Shown here piece after piece: positions 16,982 through 25,732 of a DNA stretch of 64,000 bases. The stretch lies in contig NZ_FOCZ01000013.1 in assembly GCF_900110245.1 (NCBI RefSeq), forward strand, positions 1 to 64,000, in the 5' to 3' direction. Each line of letters opens with the position of its first letter. Position 1 is the stretch's first letter. Under the pieces are notes generated by a model. The model was not told the origin of the DNA, did not search any database, and saw only the letters and a program-made list of their open reading frames with translations. The stretch is from Niastella yeongjuensis. GTDB lineage: Bacteria > Bacteroidota > Bacteroidia > Chitinophagales > Chitinophagaceae. The position numbers were made by a program, and so were the translations under genes.

Positions 16982-17143
16982 AACGTTTATGTTTTTTGGT
17001 ATTTCAAGCTCCAAACTATGGAGGTAACTTTATCAAATCTTTTCGATCGTATTAACTAAACAACAATTCGGTTTACGTACACACAACGACATACCTTCCC
17101 CGTTCAGTCCTGCCTTGTTTTTTGAAACGGCATAACTGTTCTG

Positions 17144-17173
17144 CATAGCGGCACAAGTGATTTTGCCGCTATG
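17144..17173 (-). promoter_or_regulatory. Intercistronic hairpin between metallophosphoesterase and TonB receptor
   Basis: A perfect 10-bp stem, CATAGCGGCA (17144-17153) with TGCCGCTATG (17164-17173), lacks a T-run on the reverse strand. It may be a weak attenuator or RNA-stability element that lets the two genes be expressed unequally. Confidence 0.45.
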
Positions 17174-17197
17174 TCCGCTTTATTTTATAATTGACTG

Positions 17198-18802
17198 TTA
17201 TTGGGTGACTACTTCAAAAACATCTTTCACACAGCTGTACGCATCTCTAACTTCATAATTGGTTTTACCGCCTCCTGCTTTTACCGTGATGCTACGGGTG
17301 CTTTCCTTGCTTTTGTTCCAGCGGTAATCGCCCACAAAGGAAGCGGTGAGGGTTACGAGCTCTCCTTTCTTTGCCTGCACACGCGTGGTTTTGTTTACAT
17401 CTTTCATCATAGTGAACTGGTCCCTGATCACGCCATCGGAACAGATCCATTTCAGATCGAGGCGATTGCCACGCACTTCAATAATGGAGGCACCGCCTAC
17501 TGAATCGTTGGCGTATTGCATGGCGTTGTGCGGGAAACCGGCAGACCGGCCACCAAGTTGTCCGGCAGATCCACTTACTACATATACAGTTCCCTGGTTA
17601 CTGCCTGACTGTTTAATATACGGGCAGTTGCCAGCACCATCGTAACGGCCTGATGAATTGCTAAGGTTATGTTCGGCCGCATTAAAGCTTGCTTCCGGCC
17701 CGTAATGACCTTTCATCAGGCTGCTTCGTTCATAATCATGACTATGGCCGCATAGTACCAGGTCAACTCCATATCTTTCCAGTATCTGAATAAAATTCTG
17801 TCTGATCTTAGCCAGCTCACCCACTCCATCTGAATTATGTGATCCCATTGTATAGGGCGGATGGTGCCAGTATGCAACCACCCATTGTTTGTTCCTGTTT
17901 GCTTCCAGGTCTTTTTTTACCCATTGCACCTGTGGGCCAAGCGTATCATACATGCGAAAGTCACCACCTTCTTTGCCATAAGAATCGAGGGAAAGAAAAT
18001 GTACGTTTCCTATATCATATGAATAAAAGGCCTTGGTGTGTGAAGGCACTCCACCGGCCTCTCCTTCCTGTGGCATAGAGAAATTCTGGTAATAAGCAAC
18101 TTCATGGGTGCGTTGCGCTACTTCTGCTGAAAATTCTATATCATGGTAATCATGATTGCCAGGCGCGGGGAACAAGGGATATTTTTTCAACAGATCATCT
18201 TTATAGATATTGAAGAACTTGGCCTGTAATTCTGCGTCGGCCCCATCGGGATAGGAATTGTCGCCTAATAAGATCCAGGCATTCAGGTACTGATCGCCCA
18301 GGTATTTTATAAATGCGTTGCGCACATTGCGCTGGTTCACCGAATTATTGCCGCAATCGCCAAACGCCCCGATCCGATATACACCTTCTGTACCCGGCAC
18401 AGGCAGGGTATAAAAGTAATTGCTGCTATCGCCCTGCAATACATCTTTCATTCCACCAATTGAATAAAAATACCGGGTGTTTGGAGTAAGCCCGGTAAGC
18501 TTTACCTGATGTTCTGTAGTCAATGCAGAATCAGCCGCAGTCATATCAAGCCGGGCGGGTGCAGCGCCATAACGAACACGGCTGCGTGCAAATGCATCGG
18601 TCCGCCAGCGGATGACGATGCTGTTGGTAGTGGCTACCTGTAAATAAGGACCGCGGATCAATTGGGGCGCCACGTTTATCTTACCAGCCGGGTCTTTTTT
18701 AACCAATCGGTTGTTATCGCCCTGCGCATTAATATGGAAACCTGCAAGCATGATGCAGGCACATAGCATCCCTGCTTTCACATTCAATGAAAGAAATGGC
18801 AT
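17198..18802 (-). CDS. Secreted metallophosphoesterase, purple-acid-phosphatase-like, 534 aa
   Basis: The signal peptide is followed by an N-terminal fibronectin-like domain (~45-120, RGPYLQVATTNSIVIRWRTD, as in purple acid phosphatases) and a calcineurin-like domain. Metal-binding blocks are GAFGDCGNN, LLGDNSYPDGAD, PGNHDYHD, YWHHPPY and CGHSHDYERS. It probably releases phosphate from organic esters in the periplasm. The C-terminal ~80 residues form a small beta domain. It starts only 15 nt after the peroxidase gene, so the two are cotranscribed, with the TonB receptor next downstream. Confidence 0.88.
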   Translation of the reverse strand: MPFLSLNVKAGMLCACIMLAGFHINAQGDNNRLVKKDPAGKINVAPQLIRGPYLQVATTNSIVIRWRTDAFARSRVRYGAAPARLDMTAADSALTTEHQVKLTGLTPNTRYFYSIGGMKDVLQGDSSNYFYTLPVPGTEGVYRIGAFGDCGNNSVNQRNVRNAFIKYLGDQYLNAWILLGDNSYPDGADAELQAKFFNIYKDDLLKKYPLFPAPGNHDYHDIEFSAEVAQRTHEVAYYQNFSMPQEGEAGGVPSHTKAFYSYDIGNVHFLSLDSYGKEGGDFRMYDTLGPQVQWVKKDLEANRNKQWVVAYWHHPPYTMGSHNSDGVGELAKIRQNFIQILERYGVDLVLCGHSHDYERSSLMKGHYGPEASFNAAEHNLSNSSGRYDGAGNCPYIKQSGSNQGTVYVVSGSAGQLGGRSAGFPHNAMQYANDSVGGASIIEVRGNRLDLKWICSDGVIRDQFTMMKDVNKTTRVQAKKGELVTLTASFVGDYRWNKSKESTRSITVKAGGGKTNYEVRDAYSCVKDVFEVVTQ

Positions 18803-18817
18803 TGTTATTTTATTATT

Positions 18818-20635
18818 TTAGTTGGGAATTTTGTCTTCCAGGGTATGCAGGAAGCTCACAATATCTTTTACTTCTTCTTTGGAAAGGTTCAATGGCTGAG
18901 CGGATAAAGTTTGGTTCGGCAATGGCAAGCCCATACCAACAGCGCCACCCTTATTGTAGAATTCGATCACCGCTTCCAGTGTTTTAAAAGCGCCGTTGTG
19001 CATATACGGTGCAGTGGCCGATACATTGCGCACCGTTGGTGTTTTAAATGCTTTGTCGTAAAAGGCTATTGGAAATATTTTGAGGCGGCCTTCATCACTG
19101 TCCAGTGCTGGTTTTTCCAGGTTATCGGAACTGGTAGTGCCCAACACTTCCAGTTCTGACAGGTTATATAAAGGCGGGGTCAATCCATTGAAAAGCGGCG
19201 CAAAATGACAGGTACCGCATTGGGCTTTGCCCATGAATAAATTGAAACCATTGATCTCCTGCGTAGTCATTACGGTAGTATTGCCCTGCAGGTACTGGTC
19301 GAAACGGGCATTGCGCGGATTCAGGCTGCGCACATACGCTGCCACAGCCATGGCTACTTCTTCAGTAACAGTAACACTGTCATGTGTAAAGGCGCTGAGT
19401 TGGGTTTTATAAGATGGTTTGCGCGTAAGCAAACTCGTAATAGTAGTTTCTCCCCCATTCATTTCCTCTTTATTGTTCATCACTGTTTTCACCTGTTCTT
19501 CAAGACTTTTGGCCCTGCCATCCCAAAACTGACCATACTGGTAACCTGCATACAGCAGAGAGGAAGCATTACGTTGTACATGAGAATGGCCATCGAAGGC
19601 AACACTCTGCGCCAAACCATCGGTAAAATGTTTGGCAGGGTTGTGACAGGTGGCACAACTCACTTTGTTATTGCCCGACAGTCCGGGTTCAAAAAACAGT
19701 TGTTTGCCCAACTGTACCCATGCTGCACCTGAATGCCCTTCACCACCGGGAAAGGCCTGCAGGTTCAACGCATCGGGGCTAAAAAGATCAGCGGCCTTGT
19801 AATTAAGTACACCACTGGTTGTATTCAATTCCAGTTGAGCATCGCTTACCAGTTTGCCAAAATACCGTTGTAGTGGCAACGCCCATTGCGACAAAAAGTT
19901 CAGCCGGTTGAACCGGTCAAAATCAGGATGCTGGTGCAGGTAAGCGATGCTGCCCGACAGGTATTTTGCTACACTATCGCCCTGCGCAGCCGTATTATTG
20001 ACGAAAGGATTGATTGTTTCCTGTATCGCTTCCAGTGCTGCCGCCGCTTCTGCAATCCCCGATTTCAGAAACGGTGCATCGTAACCACTGATATGCAGGG
20101 TGATCACGCGGATCAACTCCAGCCGCATACTTTCCAGCAATTGCCTGTCTGTAGCCTTAAACCCATATAATAATGCCCCGAGGTCTGCCGCAGAAGATTG
20201 CACGGCATCCGCCTGTTGCAGCAGTTCCGTTTTCTTTTCAGCCACCTCTTTTTCATACAAGAGGCTTTCTATCACCTGCAGCCCAACCGGTTCCTGGTAC
20301 TCCATATAAGGTTCTTCGATCTCGTATTTGGGGGCCCGGTTGTAGATCATAGCCGAGCTGGTAAAGAAATACTCCAGGAAATATTCTATCCGTTTATAAT
20401 CGATGCGGCATTGAATAAGTGTATTGCGTGCTTTTATCACCGACAGGGAGTCGTTGGGCCTGATGGCAGTAACAGCCGACTGCAATTGTGCGGCGGATAA
20501 GGCAAACAGGCGGGATTGTTCCCTGAAGTAAGCCACGGCAGGCTCCACTCCTTTATCGCGGGCTCCGGGGTTTATTAAACCCTGCAGCACCGCCAAACAA
20601 AAACAAATACCCAATATGCCGCGTACCAACCTCAT
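18818..20635 (-). CDS. Imelysin-like domain fused to di-haem cytochrome c peroxidase
   Basis: Two haem-attachment motifs, CATCH (in SCATCHNPAKHF) and CGTCH (in QCGTCHFAPLF), mark a CcpA/MauG-type di-haem domain in residues ~285-605. The first ~260 residues are all-helical and contain GLQVIESLL at 118-126, the position of the GxHxxE signature of imelysin/EfeO-type domains, with Gln replacing His. The hydrophobic N-terminus predicts export. The enzyme may reduce peroxide or oxidise an unknown substrate in the periplasm. ATG 20635 was chosen over an upstream start that would add 21 residues before the signal peptide. Confidence 0.82.
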   Translation of the reverse strand: MRLVRGILGICFCLAVLQGLINPGARDKGVEPAVAYFREQSRLFALSAAQLQSAVTAIRPNDSLSVIKARNTLIQCRIDYKRIEYFLEYFFTSSAMIYNRAPKYEIEEPYMEYQEPVGLQVIESLLYEKEVAEKKTELLQQADAVQSSAADLGALLYGFKATDRQLLESMRLELIRVITLHISGYDAPFLKSGIAEAAAALEAIQETINPFVNNTAAQGDSVAKYLSGSIAYLHQHPDFDRFNRLNFLSQWALPLQRYFGKLVSDAQLELNTTSGVLNYKAADLFSPDALNLQAFPGGEGHSGAAWVQLGKQLFFEPGLSGNNKVSCATCHNPAKHFTDGLAQSVAFDGHSHVQRNASSLLYAGYQYGQFWDGRAKSLEEQVKTVMNNKEEMNGGETTITSLLTRKPSYKTQLSAFTHDSVTVTEEVAMAVAAYVRSLNPRNARFDQYLQGNTTVMTTQEINGFNLFMGKAQCGTCHFAPLFNGLTPPLYNLSELEVLGTTSSDNLEKPALDSDEGRLKIFPIAFYDKAFKTPTVRNVSATAPYMHNGAFKTLEAVIEFYNKGGAVGMGLPLPNQTLSAQPLNLSKEEVKDIVSFLHTLEDKIPN

Positions 20636-20845
20636 ATATTTTTTACTGATTAACTGATTGCGAAACAAAATTGCGTTTATGCCGTTACATTCAGCCATCC
20701 GGGCCTGTAATAAAAAGGAAACAAAGCTGTAACGGGTATATACAAAAGGTATACAGGATTAACAAAACACCTTCAACTCGTTGATTTACAAATGTACTTA
20801 TGGAAACAACCTGTCCATTAACAAAATATTAAGCACCGGTGCGCC

Positions 20846-22462
20846 TCACAACGATTGAATGAACATCGACAGGTTTTCCCCCTGCTGCAGGTTGAGTTTT
20901 TTGCGTAACCGGTACCGCATAACCCGTACACTATCCTGCGAAATGCCGAGAATAGCAGCAATTTCTTCAGAACCCCGGTTCATTTTCAACAAAGCTACCA
21001 GCCTCAGGTCACTGCGGGTAAGCGCATCGCCACACAACTCTTTTAATTTTTGAACAAAGGTTTCATGCACCTGGTCAAAAATGCCGTTGAATTTTTCCCA
21101 GTGCTGATCGTGGTTAAAATTCTGGTTGATCTGTAGTTGCAATTGCTTGAGTTGTTTGCGCTGGTCGCGGCGATCGTCCTTTAGCATTTCATCCAGCTGG
21201 TTATGCAATTTTTCAAGGAATTGATTTTTCTGCATTATGTGTAGCATATGGGCACTTAGTTCCCGCGATTTTGATTCCAGTTCCTGCTTCAGGTTCTCTT
21301 CCTGTAATTCCATCAGCGCTTTCTGAGCTCCTGCTGTTTGCTTCTCCTGTTCTACCAGTAACCCCGCATTCCTGATCCGCAATCGCTGGCGGCTGATCAC
21401 CAGGGCACCCAGTAATAGCAAAAGGATACCGATAACAACAAAGGCCGCAACGGTTTTACGGGCGGCCTGCAGTTTTTCGATCTCTGCATTTTTCTTTTCC
21501 ACGTCGTACATGGTTTTTAGTACGGCCAGCTGGGTACCATTTTCACGCCAGTAAAGGTCCTGGGCATACGCCTGCCCCGTGCGTTGGTAAAAATAAGCGC
21601 TGTCGTTATCGCCCATTAAATGGAAAGTTTTGGCAAGATCACGGTAAGCACTGCCCAGGTGAAACAATTCGTTTGTGCGCAGTGCTAATACCAGCGCCTG
21701 TCGGGTGAGGGGTAAGGCTTCTTTATAGTTACCGGTTTTTCTGAACACATCGCCCATATTGTTGAGGGCTTCAATAAAAGCTGTGGTATCCTTTGTTTCG
21801 CGACTCAGCTCCAGGGAGCGGCTAAAATAAAATCGGGCTGAATCGTAATTTTTCAGGTCTTCATAGATGTTACCAATTTGTCCGCTTACGCGGGCAATGC
21901 CCTGCTTATCTTCCAATCGAAGGAACTCATGCAGTGCGATCCGCTGGTAAAAGAAACCACTGTCATAATGATGCAGGCTCATATGCCATTGACCTATTTT
22001 GCCATGGGTGAAAGCAATGCCGGGTTCGTTGTGAGAAATTGCATAGATCGCAAAGGCTTCATCGTATTGCTGTTTGGCCAACTCTGTTTGTTTATATGCC
22101 TGAAACACCATACCGATGTCGTTGAGGTTTTCGGCCCGCATCAGGTCCTGCTTTTGCTGGCGTAACAATTTATCGGCCTGCAAATAATATTCGAGCGATT
22201 GAGGGAAATTGGTGAGGTGAAAACAGATCCTACCCATTTGCCGCAAGCAGCTGGCGGCCTTCACCTTATCTCTATCAGCCAGCGCTTGGGTGAATGTTTT
22301 CTTCAGCATAAGAAAAGCCGTGTCGGAATACAGCCGTTGAAAGGCGGCTGTACGTTTGGTAGTGCCTGGCATGTCTGTATTGCCCTGCTGCGCATATATT
22401 GCTGTTGATAATAAACCTGCATAAACACATAAAAGAAGCCGGAATGCTAACATAGATACCAT
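20846..22462 (-). CDS. TPR sensor-regulator with C-terminal LuxR-type HTH, ~538 aa
   Basis: A signal peptide, at least six tetratricopeptide repeats (~30-300; for example YYLQADKLLRQQKQDLMRAE and ALNNMGDVFRKTGNYKEALP), one transmembrane helix (TVAAFVVIGILLLLLGALVI), a long coiled coil, and a helix-turn-helix (SEEIAAILGISQDSVRVMRY) make up a one-component membrane regulator common in Bacteroidota. Periplasmic TPRs would sense, and the cytoplasmic HTH would bind DNA. Its position upstream of the peroxidase-phosphatase-TonB cluster, on the same strand, suggests it controls that cluster. Another usable ATG lies at 22453. Confidence 0.85.
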   Translation of the reverse strand: MVSMLAFRLLLCVYAGLLSTAIYAQQGNTDMPGTTKRTAAFQRLYSDTAFLMLKKTFTQALADRDKVKAASCLRQMGRICFHLTNFPQSLEYYLQADKLLRQQKQDLMRAENLNDIGMVFQAYKQTELAKQQYDEAFAIYAISHNEPGIAFTHGKIGQWHMSLHHYDSGFFYQRIALHEFLRLEDKQGIARVSGQIGNIYEDLKNYDSARFYFSRSLELSRETKDTTAFIEALNNMGDVFRKTGNYKEALPLTRQALVLALRTNELFHLGSAYRDLAKTFHLMGDNDSAYFYQRTGQAYAQDLYWRENGTQLAVLKTMYDVEKKNAEIEKLQAARKTVAAFVVIGILLLLLGALVISRQRLRIRNAGLLVEQEKQTAGAQKALMELQEENLKQELESKSRELSAHMLHIMQKNQFLEKLHNQLDEMLKDDRRDQRKQLKQLQLQINQNFNHDQHWEKFNGIFDQVHETFVQKLKELCGDALTRSDLRLVALLKMNRGSEEIAAILGISQDSVRVMRYRLRKKLNLQQGENLSMFIQSL

Positions 22463-22540
22463 ATAAGGCTCCAAAGAAACAGATACAGTGTTATGTTTTT
22501 ATTACCGGAATTATATTTATGTGAAATCATTCATTAAATG

Positions 22541-22577
22541 AAAAGCCTCCCCTCAACTGTGCCGGGGGAGGCTTTTT
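22541..22577 (-). terminator. Bidirectional terminator hairpin
   Basis: AAAAGCCTCCCC (22541-22552) pairs with GGGGAGGCTTTT (22565-22576). T-runs exist on both strands, so it can end reverse-strand transcription from the T9SS fragment and insulate the regulator gene. Confidence 0.8.
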
Positions 22578-22596
22578 GAAATGAAGTCCGGGAAAC

Positions 22597-22935
22597 TTAT
22601 TTTTTAATGAATTTATAATGGGCACCATCTACAGTCAGTACATACATACCCTTTGATAAAGCACTTACATCAATACTGCCGGTACTTTTTATGGTCCCTT
22701 GTTTCAGCACTTGCCCACTCATCGTTTTCACCTGGAAGGCACTGCCACCAGTCGCACCTTTTACAAACAATTGCTCAGTTACGGGATTGGGATAAATTGA
22801 CAGGCTGTTTCTTTCTTCCACTTTTAAGGTTGCTATTTTCGAGTATTCGGTATAACCATTCAGGTCAACCATTTTCAACCGGTAAGGGTTAGGGAATTTG
22901 TTTTCCGGCACAAGATACTTGCTTAAGTAAAACAA
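22597..22935 (-). pseudogene. Orphan T9SS C-terminal sorting domain (5'-truncated gene)
   Basis: About 110 residues end in a full type A sorting domain: LSIYPNPVTEQLFVKG, a central strand, SALSKGMYVLTV and KFIKK. The preceding PYRLKMVDLNGYTEYSKI is the usual lead-in of large secreted Bacteroidota proteins. There is no signal peptide and only TTG as a start, so the catalytic part that this tail once exported is missing. Upstream sequence in the same frame shows no continuation. I read it as the 3' remnant of a deleted secreted-protein gene. Confidence 0.65.
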
Positions 22936-23105
22936 TGCAATACACTATGGTTATTAAGTAGTTCAATGGGATATTTTTTTCAGAAGCGAGTATCCCGCAC
23001 TCAATACAGTACCGGGATAGCAGGATTTTTTCATTTCCCCATACAAGAAAAAAAAATTATTTTTGTACCTGGTAAGCATCACATATCCCTGAAAAATCCG
23101 ACTTT

Positions 23106-23609
23106 ATGAAAAAACCTGGTATCCTTGACAAAACAGATACTACTACGCCTAAACGTTCCCTCCGCTGGATCATTCTCATTCCATTTATTATTGTACTGGG
23201 TGTGTTAGCCGCCGTTGTAAGAGGTGGTGAATCTACCGATACCATTAATACCATCCGATCTACCAAACCAGGCATTTCAGCCGCCAGCGACGCCAAGCTA
23301 AAAAAGATGGTGCACGATAATATTATGGAATTGGTGAAAGTTGAAAGTAATGACTACGAATACAAGAATCTTGGTGGAATTTCGGGCCTGAAGATCACCG
23401 TGATCAATTCAACCGATTTTATGCTTAACCGCGTACGGGTAAAAGTCACCTACATAAAAGCCAATGGCAGTGTTTGGGATACAAAAATGAAGGACTTCTA
23501 TGGTATAAGACCCAAATCTGCCGAAACCCTTAAAATGCCCGACAGCAAACGGGGTACCAGCATTAAGTACGAGATCGTAACTATTAAGTCGAAAGACCTG
23601 GACTTATAA
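23106..23609 (+). CDS. Membrane-anchored protein of unknown function, 167 aa
   Basis: A basic N-terminal segment is followed by one transmembrane helix (WIILIPFIIVLGVLAAVV, ~20-38) and a ~115-residue extracytoplasmic domain with strands ISGLKITVINSTDFMLNRVR and VRVKVTYIKANGS. That pattern resembles the beta-sandwich modules described as domains of unknown function in Bacteroidota. A TATTTTTG element at 23058-23065 sits 41 nt before the ATG. Function unknown. Confidence 0.65.
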   Translation: MKKPGILDKTDTTTPKRSLRWIILIPFIIVLGVLAAVVRGGESTDTINTIRSTKPGISAASDAKLKKMVHDNIMELVKVESNDYEYKNLGGISGLKITVINSTDFMLNRVRVKVTYIKANGSVWDTKMKDFYGIRPKSAETLKMPDSKRGTSIKYEIVTIKSKDLDL

Positions 23610-23613
23610 AAAG

Positions 23614-23640
23614 AGAGTGTATCAGACCTTGATACACCCT
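23614..23640 (-). terminator. Terminator hairpin between converging genes
   Basis: GTGTATCA (23617-23624) pairs with TGATACAC (23630-23637), extended by GAG/CTC. The T-run follows on the reverse strand, so it should end the Crp-like gene's transcript. Confidence 0.7.
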
Positions 23641-23701
23641 CCGATTGCTCTTGCGGTTTCCACCGCTTTCATCTATGGTCCCGTTATAATCAACATGCGT
23701 T

Positions 23702-24412
23702 TTAATTCAACATTGTCTTTAGTTTACTTTCATTGATAATGGTTATGTACCCTTCGGTAATATCGATCAGCTTTTCCTGCCTGAACTCACCCAGGGTCCT
23801 TATCAATGATTCCGTAGCCGTACCGGCAATAGCGGCCAGATTATCCCGGCTGATCTTTATAGCATCTTTGTATTTACGGCTTAATAAGATCAATGCCTCT
23901 GCCACCTTTTTACGAAGGGAATTATAGGCCAGTCCCAACAACAGCTGTTCTTTCTCGGTAATATCTTTTGCCAGCAGATTTATGAATTTACGGGCCACCT
24001 GCCGGTCGGTTTCCATCATCCCTTCAAACTCATCTTTTGGGATCACCGCCAGCTCGGCATATTCAACGGCTACTGCTATATCTTTATAAACTGTTTCTTC
24101 GAGCAACGCCACATAACCCAGGTACTCTCCTTCGCTATAAATGCCGGTAATCAGTTCTTTCCCTTCTGAATTACATTTATAGGTTTTTACAATTCCTTTC
24201 TTTATATAGTATAACTGCACGGGGTGATTGCCTTCGGCATAGATCACCTCTTTCTTTTTATACTTGTTTACATTGGTGTTTAGGTTAAATAATGTGGTTA
24301 GCCTGTCGGCAGACTTTCGGGCGAAAGTGGTAGTTCCACTTTCGAAAATGGGCATAGCTTCCATTAGCTTATGGCTTTGGTTATTGTTGTTAACAACAAG
24401 CAATCTTTTCAT
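23702..24412 (-). CDS. Crp/Fnr-family regulator lacking the usual N-terminal receiver
   Basis: The cyclic-nucleotide-binding domain (~45-160, IYAEGNHPVQLYYIKKG, GEYLGYVALLEETVYKD) is followed by a Crp-type winged helix (SRDNLAAIAGTATESLIRTL). In close Bacteroidota relatives, as I recall them, this same CNMP-HTH unit follows a CheY-like receiver that starts MKKILLIEDN. Here only MKRLLVVNNNN and a ~25-residue linker remain, so the receiver seems to have been lost and the phosphoacceptor is absent. It should still bind DNA as a dimer. Ligand unknown. Confidence 0.8.
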   Translation of the reverse strand: MKRLLVVNNNNQSHKLMEAMPIFESGTTTFARKSADRLTTLFNLNTNVNKYKKKEVIYAEGNHPVQLYYIKKGIVKTYKCNSEGKELITGIYSEGEYLGYVALLEETVYKDIAVAVEYAELAVIPKDEFEGMMETDRQVARKFINLLAKDITEKEQLLLGLAYNSLRKKVAEALILLSRKYKDAIKISRDNLAAIAGTATESLIRTLGEFRQEKLIDITEGYITIINESKLKTMLN

Positions 24413-24747
24413 TGTTAGTAAGTTTTATAATGGTCATGGCGGTATATACCGGCAACAAACGGGACAATGCGTACCAAGAACGGAATAAAATGTTTTCAGA
24501 GAATTTCGAACGTCAATGCTCACGCTGCATTGAGAGACCAGGACATTGATTAACGATTGGTTTTCAGGTAAATCAGAATCAGAGTGGATCAGAGGAAATT
24601 ACTGTTCATTCGTTAGCGTTAGTTGCATATTCAGTCAACTTCTAAACAAATATAATATTTATTTCAATTAATAATTATTTTCTGAATTTTCTAAAAATGA
24701 ATTTCCTGAAAGCTTTATGTAAAAATTTATAAGAAGAAACCGTTACA

Positions 24748-24767
24748 GGCCCCGTTTTAGCGGGACC
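24748..24767 (-). terminator. Possible terminator after the 97-aa gene
   Basis: On the reverse strand GGTCCCG pairs with CGGGGCC (one T-G pair) around CTAAAA, about 28 nt past the stop at 24795. The T-run is weak. Confidence 0.4.
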
Positions 24768-24794
24768 CCTTACTTGTTTATAGAGACAAGGTCA

Positions 24795-25088
24795 TTAGCA
24801 TCTTTTCATTGTATCCATCAACATTTTAAATGCCGCCTTTTCTTCTGTTGTTGCACGTCCAAACTCAGCAGGGCAAAGCGATATGCCCAGTGATGGGTCA
24901 TACTTCAACACGGCAATACCTTCGCCAAAACAAAACTGCCAATAGATCATTTCATTCTGCTTTTCTTTATTGCAAAACGATATCCCTATCTCATGCCGGA
25001 GCCAGTCTGCTGTAGTATAGAAAAAAGAAGTCTCACATTTTGAAGCCAACACTACCTCGGGATATCCATTTTTCGTTTGCAATCTCAT
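24795..25088 (-). CDS. Hypothetical protein, 97 aa
   Basis: ATG-started soluble protein rich in Phe, Cys and aromatic residues (CETSFFYTTADWLRHEIG, MIYWQFCFGEGIAVL), ending with a Lys/Met-rich helix. It has no signal peptide and no family I recognise. It stands alone, with 382 nt upstream of the Crp-like gene and a long gap on the other side. Whether it is expressed cannot be told from sequence. Confidence 0.45.
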   Translation of the reverse strand: MRLQTKNGYPEVVLASKCETSFFYTTADWLRHEIGISFCNKEKQNEMIYWQFCFGEGIAVLKYDPSLGISLCPAEFGRATTEEKAAFKMLMDTMKRC

Positions 25089-25299
25089 ACGTAATTATAA
25101 TTTGGAGTTATAAGAGGCCAATGGAATTCGAAGGATATATGGGAGGAAGTGATATGAAAGAGTAAGGTATGTTTTTTATACATAAAAAACCATGACCATC
25201 GTCATGCTTTACATACAATTATTGAATTCAAGCAACAATTGACATTGATCAAAATAATCTCAACTAAAGTGAGTGTCACAGCGCCTTGTATAACTTCTT

Positions 25300-25506
25300 C
25301 GTATATTAGTATCTGTTCGGTCGGGTGAAATTTCGCAGCTCACCTGATGTAATTTGGTATTTCAAGCATAGTTTTTATTCCGGTCGTAGCATAGCTGGCC
25401 GGATTAGTTTTTTTAAAGCATCAACGACACAGGAAACGTTCTTATCCTCTGTAGTTTTTTGTGTTGGAAATAGATCCGGCAGTTTCTGTCCGGATCTATT
25501 TTTTTG
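25300..25506 (+). ncRNA. Candidate structured leader or small RNA ending in a strong terminator
   Basis: The gap 25089-25732 has no credible gene. On the forward strand it holds a GGTGA/TCACC hairpin near 25324-25345, a CCGG/CCGG hairpin followed by seven Ts (~25380-25416), and at 25468-25506 a perfect 12-bp hairpin, AAATAGATCCGG with CCGGATCTATTT, followed by Ts. Two terminator-like structures with no gene upstream suggest a small RNA or an attenuated leader for the gene at 25733. No promoter of the usual consensus was found. Confidence 0.35.
25468..25506 (+). terminator. Strong intrinsic terminator in the long intergenic gap
   Basis: Perfect 12-bp stem, AAATAGATCCGG (25468-25479) with CCGGATCTATTT (25490-25501), 10-nt loop, then further Ts. 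Confidence 0.75.
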
Positions 25507-25732
25507 TTACGACACCTGGTTCAGGCTATAAGCCTCCATTCCCTCCCCATAACGCTGGTCTGTTCCCCACCTCAAATTCCCATTCCCGGAAAAACAGATC
25601 AGAAAAGGGAATATTCCCACGCGAATCATATACATAAGCCATTTATAATCAACATATTTCAGAAATGGCAAGGGTATTGTCCCCTGGTACCTGATTATAC
25701 CTTTAATGAATCCGTAAAACCCAGCGCCCGTT

